This document shows positions 28,442 to 36,680 of a DNA stretch of 40,173 nt, in pieces. The DNA lies in contig UQWK01000015.1 of the NCBI GenBank assembly GCA_900544725.1, positions 1-40,173 of the forward strand. The letters run 5' to 3'. The notes below the pieces were generated by a model. The model made no database searches. It had not been told where the DNA came from and saw only the letters and a list, made by a program, of their open reading frames with translations. Numbering within the stretch: the stretch's first letter is position 1; every line of letters starts with the position of its first letter. The position numbers and the translations under genes were made by a program. Source of the DNA: an uncultured Collinsella sp. Lineage in GTDB: Bacteria; Actinomycetota; Coriobacteriia; Coriobacteriales; Coriobacteriaceae.

Positions 28442-31324
28442 ATGACGCTACTGTATTTCCTTACCCTGTTTCCGCTGGTACCGGCGCTGGGCATGCTGCT
28501 CGCGCGCGGTGACCGCGCCCGCGATGCGGTGGGGCTCATAGGTTCCGGCATTATTATGGCGGTGACAGTTGTAGTCGCCGTCATGTTTTTTGGCACGGGT
28601 CCGCAGAGCTTTGAGGTTGCCCCCGGCACCTCGCATATGCTCTCGATCATCAGCTCCGTCATCGATGTCGTCCTGTGCGCCGTCATCCTGTACAACGCGT
28701 ACAAATACAGGAACGCGCTCACCACGGTGCTCGGCATAGTCCAGCTGGTGGGCTCGCTCGCCTTTGCAGCCATGACGCTGCCCGCGGCCGAAGCCGTCAC
28801 GGCGACGCCGCTCTACCTGGACTACATGAGCGTAATCATGGTCCTCGCCGTCGGCATCGTCGGCAGCCTGATCTGCGTGTATGCCTTGGGTTATATGAAG
28901 GACTTCCAGGCCCATGACGAGCACGAGGCCGCGCTGTGCGGGCAGACCGCGCCCGACCGACGCCCGCAGTTCCTGGCGCTTATGTTCCTGTTCCTCTCGG
29001 CCATGTTCGTCATCGTGACGAGCGACAACCTTGAGTGGCTGTTCTGTGGCTGGGAAATCACCACCGTGTGCTCGTTCCTTATGATTGGCTATACGCGCAC
29101 GCCTGAGGCCATCAAGAACGCCTTCACCCAGATCATCCTCAACATGCTGGGCGGCATCGCGTTTTTGGCCGGACTCATGTACCTGCATCTTAACGGCATG
29201 CCGCTGACCATCTCGGGCATGATCGAGCTTTCCGGCGCCGGAACCGCGCAATCCGCGCTGCTGGTGATGCCGGTCGTTCTGCTGTCGCTTGCCGCACTCA
29301 CCAAGGCCGCACAGATGCCGTTCCACACTTGGCTGCTGGGTGCCATGGTTGCCCCCACGCCCACGAGCGCCCTGCTGCACTCGTCCACCATGGTCAAGGC
29401 CGGCGTGTTCCTGATGGTCAAGCTGAGCCCGCTCTATGCCATCTATCCCGTGACCGGCTTTATGGTCACGAGTGTGGGTGCCATCACGTTTTTGCTCGCT
29501 GCCCTCATGGCCATCTCGCAGAGCAACGCCAAACGCGTGCTCGCGTACTCCACCATTTCCAACCTGGGTCTCATCAGTGCCTGCTTGGGCGTCGGCGCGC
29601 CCGAGGCCGTATGGGCGGCCATCTTCCTGATCCTGTTCCACACGGTGGCTAAGTCGCTGCTGTTCCTGTGCGTGGGCACCGCCGAGCATCATATCGGCAG
29701 CCGCAATATCGAGGACATGGACGGTATGTTCAGTCGCATGCCACACCTGACGCGCCTGATGATGCTGGGCATCATGGGCATGTTTGTGGCACCGTTTGGC
29801 ATGCTCGTGTCCAAGTGGGGCGCTCTGGTGGCGTTTGCACAGACCGGCAACGTGCTCATGATCATGGTGCTTGCCTTTGGCTCGGCCGCGACGTTTTACT
29901 TCTGGGGCAAGTGGCTCGCCAAGCTTTCGGGCGTCGACCCCACGGCTCAAAACGTTGAGGTCAATGTCCATAAGACCGAATGGATGGCGCTCAACACCAT
30001 CGCCGCGCTGCTGATTCTGTGCTGCGTGGCGTTCCCGCTCATCTCGAGCGGCCTGGTGTCGCCTTACCTCGCCATGGTGTTTGGCCGCGTGCCGTACGTT
30101 ATTGGCAAGGACGCCATGTATCTGATGGTGGTTATCGTGGCGTTTATCGCCGTAGTGCTGCTGACTTCATTCCGCGTGAGCAACAAACCGCACGTCAACG
30201 TGTATCTTTCGGGTGTGGGAACCGATAATTACCGCCATTTCCGCGGCTCGATGGGACACGAGGTGAAGGCCGAAAAGCGCAATTGGTACTCGGAGGACGC
30301 CCTTGGCGAGAAGCGTATTGGCCCCGCGGGTAGCGTCGTGTGCTGCAGCATTATCTTGTTTGCGCTGCTGTGTTGCGCGTGGATTGGGCCCGAGCGGCTT
30401 GCCATGAGCGCGCCCTCGGTGCTGCGCGGTAAGTATTTCGAAGGCTCGGGCGTCGTGGGCATCTTTATTGGCACCGTGGCGTTTGCCTTGCTGGCGCCGC
30501 TTGTGGGCGGCCTGATCGACGGCGTCGACCGCAAGCTGTCCGCTCGCATGCAGGGCCGCGTGGGCCCGCGCCTGCTGCAGCCCTTCTACGACGTTGCCAA
30601 GCTGCTGCGCAAGGCCCCCGCCAGCGTAAACACCATGGACGATACCTACATGGCGTGTGCGCTCATCTTTACCGTGGTGGGCGGCGGCATCTTTGTGTCG
30701 GGCTCCAACACGCTACTGTGCGCTTTTATGGTGACGCTCGCCGCGATCTTTGTGGTGCTGGCGTCTGCCTCGACGCAAAGCCCGTTTGCTCAGGTCGGCG
30801 CCGATCGTGAATTGCTGCAGGTTATGAGTTACGAGCCCGCCGTTCTGCTGATGAGCGTGGGTCTGTATCTTGCCACCGACAGCTTTGATTCCATCGCTGT
30901 GACGGGGCAGTCGGCCCCCATCATCGTGTACAGTGCACCCATTTTTCTCGCGCTGCTCGCGGTGCTTACCATCAAGCTGCGCAAGTCGCCGTTTGATCTT
31001 TCGTATTCGCATCACGCGCATCAGGAGATCGTCCAGGGCGTCGCCACCGAGATGAGCGGCGGCACGCTGGCCAAGATGACCCTTATGCACTGGTGCGAGA
31101 CCGTGCTGTTTTTGATGTGGGTGGGCATGTTCTTTGTTTGGGACAACCCGGTGAGCTGGGTCGTAGCCATGGTCGTGATGGCTGCGACGTATTTTGTCGA
31201 GGTGCTGATCGACAACACCTTCGCACGCAGCACCTGGCGCAGCTGCTTTAAGCTCGGCTGGGGCGTGGCGCTGGTGTTTGGCCTGCTCAACCTTATGCCC
31301 ATCCTCGTCGACGTGTTTATTTAG
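28442..31324 (+). CDS. Ech hydrogenase membrane subunits EchA and EchB, fused
   Basis: A 960-residue membrane protein. Residues 1 to ~640 are a NuoL/MrpD/EchA-type ion-translocating subunit: WEITTVCSFLMIG, KAAQMPFHTWLLGAM, SALLHSSTMVKAG and a long run of spans. Residues ~665-960 are a NuoH/EchB/HyfC-type subunit: RKLSARMQGRVGPRLLQPFY, FAQVGADRELLQVMSYEPA, KLRKSPFDLSYSHHAHQE. In known Ech complexes these are separate genes; here there is no stop between them. The gene heads the echAB-C-D-E-F operon. ATG 28442 has GGGGGAG seven bases upstream. No convincing promoter was found in 28297-28441. Confidence 0.9.
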   Translation: MTLLYFLTLFPLVPALGMLLARGDRARDAVGLIGSGIIMAVTVVVAVMFFGTGPQSFEVAPGTSHMLSIISSVIDVVLCAVILYNAYKYRNALTTVLGIVQLVGSLAFAAMTLPAAEAVTATPLYLDYMSVIMVLAVGIVGSLICVYALGYMKDFQAHDEHEAALCGQTAPDRRPQFLALMFLFLSAMFVIVTSDNLEWLFCGWEITTVCSFLMIGYTRTPEAIKNAFTQIILNMLGGIAFLAGLMYLHLNGMPLTISGMIELSGAGTAQSALLVMPVVLLSLAALTKAAQMPFHTWLLGAMVAPTPTSALLHSSTMVKAGVFLMVKLSPLYAIYPVTGFMVTSVGAITFLLAALMAISQSNAKRVLAYSTISNLGLISACLGVGAPEAVWAAIFLILFHTVAKSLLFLCVGTAEHHIGSRNIEDMDGMFSRMPHLTRLMMLGIMGMFVAPFGMLVSKWGALVAFAQTGNVLMIMVLAFGSAATFYFWGKWLAKLSGVDPTAQNVEVNVHKTEWMALNTIAALLILCCVAFPLISSGLVSPYLAMVFGRVPYVIGKDAMYLMVVIVAFIAVVLLTSFRVSNKPHVNVYLSGVGTDNYRHFRGSMGHEVKAEKRNWYSEDALGEKRIGPAGSVVCCSIILFALLCCAWIGPERLAMSAPSVLRGKYFEGSGVVGIFIGTVAFALLAPLVGGLIDGVDRKLSARMQGRVGPRLLQPFYDVAKLLRKAPASVNTMDDTYMACALIFTVVGGGIFVSGSNTLLCAFMVTLAAIFVVLASASTQSPFAQVGADRELLQVMSYEPAVLLMSVGLYLATDSFDSIAVTGQSAPIIVYSAPIFLALLAVLTIKLRKSPFDLSYSHHAHQEIVQGVATEMSGGTLAKMTLMHWCETVLFLMWVGMFFVWDNPVSWVVAMVVMAATYFVEVLIDNTFARSTWRSCFKLGWGVALVFGLLNLMPILVDVFI

Positions 31325-31336
31325 GAGGCGGCATCC

Positions 31337-31918
31337 ATGGATCATAAAATGTCGCGCTCGCCGTGGGTTATTCATTACGACGGTTCGAGCTGCAACGGAT
31401 GCGATATCGAGGTGCTGGCCTCGCTCACGCCGCTGTTCGATGCGGAGCGCTTTGGTGTGGTCAACACCGGCAACCCCAAGCATGCGGATATCTTTTTGGT
31501 GACGGGGTCGGTCAATGCCCAGAACCTGCCCGTCGTGCGCCAGATCTACAACCAGATGCTCGAGCCCAAGTGCGTGGTGGCCTGCGGTATCTGCGCGTGT
31601 TCGGGTGGCGTGTTCCGCGATGCCTACAACGTGATCGGCGGCGTGGACCGCGCGATTCCCGTGGACGTGTACGCGCCCGGGTGCGCCATTCGCCCCGAGA
31701 CCGTGATCGATGCCATTGTGGAGGCGTGCGGCATCCTTGATCAGAAGGAGGCTGTGATGCGTGCTGGCGGCGATCCGCTTACCGTGGGCGGCGCCGCAAC
31801 CTGGGACGGTGGCGTTGAGCTAGGCGAGAACGGGTTTGTGGCTGCGGCTGAGGCCGGGGCCGGTGTCGACGCGGGTACGGCTGACGGTGCACCCGCCGCT
31901 GCAAAGGAGGCCGAGTGA
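31337..31918 (+). CDS. echC: Ech hydrogenase small subunit EchC (NuoB-like)
   Basis: Holds the [4Fe-4S] cluster nearest the Ni-Fe site. Cysteines Cys19 and Cys22 in SSCNGCDIEVLASLTP, Cys83-88 in ACGICACSGG, and Cys116 in YAPGCAIRPE match the NuoB/EchC pattern. 193 residues, about 45 longer than usual, because of a Gly/Ala-rich C-terminal tail after residue ~150. A strong AGGAGG precedes the ATG. Its stop overlaps the start of EchD. Confidence 0.92.
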   Translation: MDHKMSRSPWVIHYDGSSCNGCDIEVLASLTPLFDAERFGVVNTGNPKHADIFLVTGSVNAQNLPVVRQIYNQMLEPKCVVACGICACSGGVFRDAYNVIGGVDRAIPVDVYAPGCAIRPETVIDAIVEACGILDQKEAVMRAGGDPLTVGGAATWDGGVELGENGFVAAAEAGAGVDAGTADGAPAAAKEAE

Positions 31919-32637
31919 TGCAAAAGGCAATCTATACCACCGTCGGGATCGATGAGCTCCTGGCGCATGTGCAGGCACTCAAGGGTGCCGGCGCGCGCTT
32001 TGTGCAGATGCATGCCGAGCGCTGTGTGGACGACGGCTCGTATCGCCTGGTCTATACGTTTATCAACGTCCGCGCTGCGCAAGAGCAGATTGCGCGGGAC
32101 GGAAACTATGCAATTGAGAATCTGGTGGTCGAGGGTATCGATCGGTATCAGGAGATTCCGTCCATCAGCTCGTATTATCCGGCGGTGTTCCCGTTTGAGA
32201 ACGAAGCACATGACCTGTTTGGTCTTGCCATCACCGACATGCAGATTGACTTTAAGGGCTTTTTCTACCAGGTCTCGACTGCCGAACCCATGAGCGTTAT
32301 CACGCCCGAGGTGAAAGCTGCGCGCGAGAAGGCCATGAAGGTCCGTGCCGCCGCCGAGGCCAAGGCGCGCAAGGCTGCGGCCGAGAAGGCCGCCGCTGCC
32401 GCGGCCGCTGCAGGGGAGGGCGCCGCGGGTGCCGGCGATGCCGCGGACGTTGCCGTCGCTCAGCCCGCTGCGGCTGCCGGCTCCGATGCTCAGCACGACG
32501 AGGCTGCTGCGAAGGCTGCGCTCAAGGCCGCCGAGATGGAGGCAAAGCTCGCCGCCATGGATCCCGAGAAAGCGGCCAAGGTCTGCGCGGCGCTTGCCGC
32601 CAAGGCCGCCCGCGACAAGCAGAAAAAGGAGGCGTAA
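31918..32637 (+). CDS. echD: Ech hydrogenase subunit EchD (NuoC-like) with Ala-rich tail
   Basis: Residues 1-125 are a NuoC/EchD-type domain that helps assemble the hydrogenase arm (SISSYYPAVFPFENEAHDLFG is the family region). The remaining ~110 residues are an Ala/Lys/Glu-rich helical or disordered tail, so the protein is about twice the usual size. The ATG overlaps the EchC stop (TGATG) and has AAGGAGG seven bases upstream. The role of the tail is unknown. Confidence 0.88.
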   Translation: MQKAIYTTVGIDELLAHVQALKGAGARFVQMHAERCVDDGSYRLVYTFINVRAAQEQIARDGNYAIENLVVEGIDRYQEIPSISSYYPAVFPFENEAHDLFGLAITDMQIDFKGFFYQVSTAEPMSVITPEVKAAREKAMKVRAAAEAKARKAAAEKAAAAAAAAGEGAAGAGDAADVAVAQPAAAAGSDAQHDEAAAKAALKAAEMEAKLAAMDPEKAAKVCAALAAKAARDKQKKEA

Positions 32638-32642
32638 GGTCC

Positions 32643-33731
32643 ATGGCACATCGCTCCGTTATTCCGTTTGGCCCGCAGCACCCGGTGCTGCCCGAGCCGC
32701 TTCATCTGGACCTAGTGATCGAGGACGACCGCGTCATCGAGGCAATTCCGCAGATCGGCTTTGTGCACCGCGGGCTCGAGAAGCTCACCGAAAAGCGCGA
32801 TATGCATCAGTTTGGCTACATCGCCGAGCGCATCTGCGGCATCTGCGCCGTGGGCCATAGCTGCGGCTATGCCAGCGCCTGCGAGCGCATGCTCGACATC
32901 GAGGTGCCTGGCCGCGTGCAGTATATCCGTACCATTCTGCATGAGCTTTCGCGCATCCACTCGCATCTGCTGTGGCTGGGCCTGCTCGCCGATGCCTTTG
33001 GCTTCGAGGCGCTGTTCTATCGGTCTTGGACGCTGCGCGAGCAGATTCTCAAGATCTTCGAGAGTACGTGCGGCGGTCGCGTGATTCTGTCGATCAACGA
33101 GATTGGCGGTCTTAAACACGACATTGAGGACTCCGAGCTGGCGGGTATTGTCCAGACGCTCGACGCCATGCGTCCCGACTACGAGGCTCTGGTGCATACG
33201 TTTTTGGACGACGCCAGCTGCGGCGAGCGCCTGCATGGCGTGGGCGTGATCAGCAAGAAGGACGCGCTGGGTCTGTCGATGGTCGGCCCGTTCGGCCGCG
33301 CCTCGGGCGTGGACTACGACGTGCGCATGTTTGGCGACGGTGCCTATGCTGATCTGGCCGCGTTTGAGCCCATCGTGGCGACCGACGGCGACTGCTATGC
33401 CCGCTGCCAGGTGCGTTGTGCCGAGGTCACGCAGGCCATGGACATCATTAAGGAGCTTGTGGGCAAGATTCCGCACGACGGTATCGGCGGGCGTACCAAG
33501 CTTACGCCGGCCGACGGCGCGCGCGGCGAGGTTGTGATTGAGCAACCGCGCGGCGAGGCGTACTACTATGTGCGCGGCAACGGCACCAAGAACTTGGACC
33601 GTTTTCGCGTGCGCACGCCGACGTCGCAAAACCTGGCTGGTCTGACGCATGCGCTGCAGGGCGTACTCCTTGCCAACGTGCCCATGATTATCCTGACCAT
33701 CGACCCCTGCATTAGCTGCACGGAAAGGTAG
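32643..33731 (+). CDS. echE: Ech hydrogenase large subunit EchE (NuoD-like, Ni-Fe site)
   Basis: Catalytic large subunit of a group 4 [NiFe] hydrogenase. Both metal-binding cysteine pairs are kept: Cys65 and Cys68 in ERICGICAVGHS, and Cys356 and Cys359 in the C-terminal DPCISCTER. This separates it from complex I NuoD, which lacks them, so the complex should evolve or consume H2. There is no long C-terminal peptide beyond the second motif: the protein ends three residues after Cys359, as in Ech enzymes that lack a cleaved tail. 362 residues. Confidence 0.94.
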   Translation: MAHRSVIPFGPQHPVLPEPLHLDLVIEDDRVIEAIPQIGFVHRGLEKLTEKRDMHQFGYIAERICGICAVGHSCGYASACERMLDIEVPGRVQYIRTILHELSRIHSHLLWLGLLADAFGFEALFYRSWTLREQILKIFESTCGGRVILSINEIGGLKHDIEDSELAGIVQTLDAMRPDYEALVHTFLDDASCGERLHGVGVISKKDALGLSMVGPFGRASGVDYDVRMFGDGAYADLAAFEPIVATDGDCYARCQVRCAEVTQAMDIIKELVGKIPHDGIGGRTKLTPADGARGEVVIEQPRGEAYYYVRGNGTKNLDRFRVRTPTSQNLAGLTHALQGVLLANVPMIILTIDPCISCTER

Positions 33732-33738
33732 GCGCGGC

Positions 33739-34080
33739 ATGAGTTTACTGACATTTGCCAAGACGGCCTTGGGTTCTATGGTCAAGCAGCCGGTAACGGT
33801 GTGCTATCCGCAGGAGAAGCTGACGGCGCCCGAGCGCTTGCGCGGGCATATCGTCAATGACATGGACGTGTGCATCTGCTGCGGGATGTGTGCGCGCCGT
33901 TGCCCGGCGGGCGCGCTCGCGGTCGATCGCAAGGGCGGAACGTGGTCGATCGATCCGTATGCCTGCGTGGTGTGCGGCGAGTGCATCGAAGGCTGCCCCA
34001 AACATTGCCTGACTATGGATACAGCCCGCACTCCGGTCGCAGCGGATAAGACTCCCACGGTAGAAACCAAACCGGAGTAG
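33739..34080 (+). CDS. echF: Ech hydrogenase ferredoxin subunit EchF
   Basis: A 113-residue 2[4Fe-4S] polyferredoxin-like subunit that passes electrons from ferredoxin to the small subunit. The clusters are at CICCGMCARRCP and CVVCGECIEGCP. The N-terminal ~40 residues precede the clusters as in NuoI/EchF. It is the last gene of the operon; a strong hairpin follows. No maturation (hyp) or formate dehydrogenase gene is in the window. Confidence 0.92.
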   Translation: MSLLTFAKTALGSMVKQPVTVCYPQEKLTAPERLRGHIVNDMDVCICCGMCARRCPAGALAVDRKGGTWSIDPYACVVCGECIEGCPKHCLTMDTARTPVAADKTPTVETKPE

Positions 34081-34112
34081 CTCTGGAATGGGGCTGGTAT
34101 AGCGCTGGAATG

Positions 34113-34146
34113 GGGGCCGGTGGGGCAAAAATGCCCCACCGGCCCC
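34113..34146. terminator. Strong hairpin after the ech operon
   Basis: Perfect 15-bp stem (GGGGCCGGTGGGGCA with its complement) around AAAA, 32 bases past the echF stop. The stem is very stable but has no U-tract, so it may act as an mRNA 3'-end block rather than a classic terminator. Confidence 0.6.
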
Positions 34147-34178
34147 GCGCTTAAACGCGCGGTTGGGCGGCCGCGAAC

Positions 34179-34330
34179 AAAACTATGTCGGATTACGGGG
34201 CTGGATAGCGAACCTCCGACCATACAGAAAATCGCAAAAACAAAACCGCAGGTAGATAGCCTGCCGTTTTTCAAAAAATGAAGGTATGGATGAGGGTCCC
34301 GACTTTAGCCCCGTAATCCGGCATAGTTTT
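34179..34330. repeat. Composite repeat block 2, module A
   Basis: Arms 34179-34202 and 34307-34330 pair at 23 of 24 positions and contain AACTATG and TTACGGGGC. Inside are ACCATAC/GTATGG and a CCGCAGG/CCTGCCG hairpin. The module matches 17637-17804 in both outer arms and inner order. No gene in 34081-34709. Confidence 0.8.
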
Positions 34331-34370
34331 GAAATGGCACCATATCAGTACCAGCCCCTGATCCCTCGGG

Positions 34371-34689
34371 GACGGAGGAAAACGGATCATTTTGGCCTTG
34401 CGAGGGCTGCCGCGTGACCCGTCTGCCACGAAATGGGCCCATCTACTACGTTTAAGCCGCTACCCTCAACCATAGCAAGTAATGCGAAATAAAAACCGCA
34501 GGTAGAACGCCTGCGGTTTTTCATGAAAAGCGGTTGTGGTCGGGGGTATCGAGTCAAACGTAGTAGATGGGCCGATTTCGTGGCGGGCGCCGTCAGCCGA
34601 TCTTCGCGGGCGGAAGAAAACGGATCATTTTGGTCCTGCGAGGCTTGTGGAGACATTCGTGCAGGGGCGCCCGAACAAAACTATGCCGG
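34371..34689. repeat. Composite repeat block 2, modules C-B-C and half-module A
   Basis: Module C at 34371-34389 and 34609-34627 (GACGGAGGAAAACGGATCA and a variant). Module B arms 34426-34453 and 34556-34583 pair at 27 of 28 positions, enclosing a perfect terminator-like hairpin AAAAACCGCAGG/CCTGCGGTTTTT (34491-34521). A lone left half of module A (ACAAAACTATGCCGG, 34675-34689) ends the block just before the regulator gene. The hairpin may end transcription from both sides. Confidence 0.75.
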
Positions 34690-34709
34690 GGCGGTTGGCC
34701 GTTGGGCGC

Positions 34710-35339
34710 CTATCCCCGCAGGTAGGCGATGGCGATCTGCGTGCGGTTGCGCAGGCCCATTTTGGCAAGGATCGAGCTGATGTGGTTGCGCACGGTGCCT
34801 TCGCCCATATAGGCGGTGGCAGCGATCTCCTTGTTGTCGAGGCCGCGGGCGATAAGCTCGGCGACTTCGAACTCGCGGTCGGTCAGGCTGGCAAAGGCCG
34901 CGGGCCGGCGAGGCGTGCCCGCCTCGACGCCCGTTCCGTCAAAATCGATGTCCTCGATTGCCTTACCCTCGAGCACGCGTTTACCGTCCATAACCTGCGC
35001 CAACGCCGGTGGAATGGCGGCGACATCGGTTTTAATCAGGTAGCCGCGGGCGCCCAGCTTGAGCGCCGACACAATGTACTCGTCATCCGAGAATGTCGTC
35101 AGAAACACCACGCGCGCCGCGGGGTCGCGCTCGAGGATCTCGCGTGCCGCCGAAAGGCCGTCGCGCCCCGGCATCTGAATGTCGAGCAGCGCGATATCGG
35201 GCGCGTGCTCAGCGCAGAGCGCCACCGCGTCGTCGCCGTTGGCGCCGGTGCCCACTACCTCGATTTGTGGCTGGGCGCCCAGGATAATTTTGAGCGAATC
35301 GACTACCAAGCGGTCGTCGTCGACAACGATGAGCCTCAT
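34710..35339 (-). CDS. Response regulator, NarL/LuxR family
   Basis: A 209-residue two-component regulator. The receiver domain has acidic residues in VVDDDR, the phospho-acceptor Asp53 in LLDIQMPG, Thr in FLTTFSDD and Lys in GYLIKTD. The C-terminal helix-turn-helix starts at ASLTDREFEVAELIARGL. It overlaps the histidine kinase gene by four bases (GATGA region at 35336-35339), so both come from one message. The divergent ABC exporter is the natural target. Confidence 0.92.
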   Translation of the reverse strand: MRLIVVDDDRLVVDSLKIILGAQPQIEVVGTGANGDDAVALCAEHAPDIALLDIQMPGRDGLSAAREILERDPAARVVFLTTFSDDEYIVSALKLGARGYLIKTDVAAIPPALAQVMDGKRVLEGKAIEDIDFDGTGVEAGTPRRPAAFASLTDREFEVAELIARGLDNKEIAATAYMGEGTVRNHISSILAKMGLRNRTQIAIAYLRG

Positions 35340-36481
35340 CGGTCCTCATCCCCTTGCTGTTTGGGAACGGTGGCAAACACGCGCCAGCCGCCGGCGCCGG
35401 CACGCGGTCCGGCGGTGAAGGTGCCGCCAAGCGCCTCGATGCGCTCGCGCATGGAGGCGAGCCCCATGCCCTCCGCGGTGCCGCGGCCGCTTGCTTGGAC
35501 CCTGCCCGCGCCATCGTCGGTAACGATGAGCTGGTAAAACGACGGATGCTCCATGCATCGTACGGTGACAGCATGGGCGCAAGCGTGGCGCATGGTGTTG
35601 GAGAGCGCCTCGCGCAGGACCGCCGCAAAGCAGTTCGCGACGTTTGCGGGTGCATGTTCGGTCATAACTTCAAGCTCAATCTGCGGGCCGCCGTCCGAGC
35701 GCGTGCCTTCAACAATGCGTTCGAGCTGCACGGAAAGGTCGACGGCGTTGTCGTTGAGTGCGTGGACGCTGGTGCGCACAAGCTGGAGCGCCTCGTCAAC
35801 CGTGCGTTTAACGTCGGCGAAATCGGCGGCGACGCCGGGCTCGTCGGCGTGAACCACGCGCAGGGCTTCGGCCTGCAGTGAGGCGCGCGTGAGCTGGTGC
35901 CCGACGTTATCGTGGATCTCGCGCGCGATGCGGGCGCGTTCGGCGAGCGTCGCGAGCTCGACTTCGTAGTCCTGACGGTCGGCAAGGTCGCGGTTGCGCG
36001 CTTCGAGCGCGAGGGCTCGTTCCTGCAGCTCGTCGCGGATGCGGCGCATGCGCTGCTGCTCGCGCTCCAACTGGGCGGTACGTAGCGATAACAAGGTGGC
36101 GGCAACCGAAAGGATGACGGTCAACAGGAGCGTTCGGGCGGTGAGCGCGTCGGCGCGAAGGTCCGCGACGAGCGCAAAAGCAAAGACGGAGCCAATGCCC
36201 AGTGCGACCCAGGCACGCTCACGGCGCACGCGCCGCGCGATGTCATAGAGGGCGAGGGGCGCAAACGGCACAAACGGCGGCGCGAAGACGGCCGCGATGA
36301 TGTAAGCGTAACTCGCGGCCTCGCTTACACGGTGCGTGCGTTCCCCCTGTGCGACCTCGGCCAGCGAGGTGGCAATAACGCCAAGGCAAAACGCCGCGAC
36401 CAGGCGAGCGTCCACAGCAAGACCCATGGCGGCCGCAATGCAGCACGCCAGCACGATCGATTTGTCGAAAAGCCTGTTCAT
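35336..36481 (-). CDS. Sensor histidine kinase, NarX/DesK-type
   Basis: A 381-residue kinase with about five N-terminal spans (residues 8-135), a coiled coil rich in Arg/Glu/Gln (135-180), the phospho-acceptor His190 in REIHDNVGHQL (HisKA_3), and an ATPase domain with REALSNTMRHA, VTDDGAG and GMGLASMRERI. It pairs with the downstream response regulator. The start is ATG 36481, since the family begins at MNRLFDKS. No ribosome site exists there, and a -10 box lies seven bases upstream, which suggests a leaderless message. A frame open to 36715 is rejected. Confidence 0.88.
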   Translation of the reverse strand: MNRLFDKSIVLACCIAAAMGLAVDARLVAAFCLGVIATSLAEVAQGERTHRVSEAASYAYIIAAVFAPPFVPFAPLALYDIARRVRRERAWVALGIGSVFAFALVADLRADALTARTLLLTVILSVAATLLSLRTAQLEREQQRMRRIRDELQERALALEARNRDLADRQDYEVELATLAERARIAREIHDNVGHQLTRASLQAEALRVVHADEPGVAADFADVKRTVDEALQLVRTSVHALNDNAVDLSVQLERIVEGTRSDGGPQIELEVMTEHAPANVANCFAAVLREALSNTMRHACAHAVTVRCMEHPSFYQLIVTDDGAGRVQASGRGTAEGMGLASMRERIEALGGTFTAGPRAGAGGWRVFATVPKQQGDEDR

Positions 36482-36487
36482 ACGGGT

Positions 36488-36493
36488 ATTGTA
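36488..36493 (-). promoter_or_regulatory. -10 box of the two-component operon
   Basis: TACAAT on the minus strand ends six bases before the kinase ATG, so the start codon would be at or next to +1. No -35 was recognised. A second TACAAT on this strand lies at 36643-36648. Confidence 0.45.
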
Positions 36494-36680
36494 CGCGATG
36501 CTGCGCGCGGGGGAGGCGCCGCCCGGGGCAACCGTGACATTCCTCCCGCGCGGCAAAGCGGGGACGTCGGCAGGCCGCACGACCAAGACCCCGCACTCGT
36601 GACAAAGCTCACTGGTGCGTGCCGCCTGCTCCTGCGATGATGCAATTGTACCGGGCCACGACCAACAGAAGGGCCGCCTC

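Noticed and set aside
28448..29971. 507-codon - strand frame opposite the EchA part
   Set aside because: A shadow; very His/Arg/Asp-rich and without a start context.
32643..33731. EchE as complex I NuoD
   Set aside because: All four Ni-Fe cysteines are kept, and the operon has no NADH or quinone modules.
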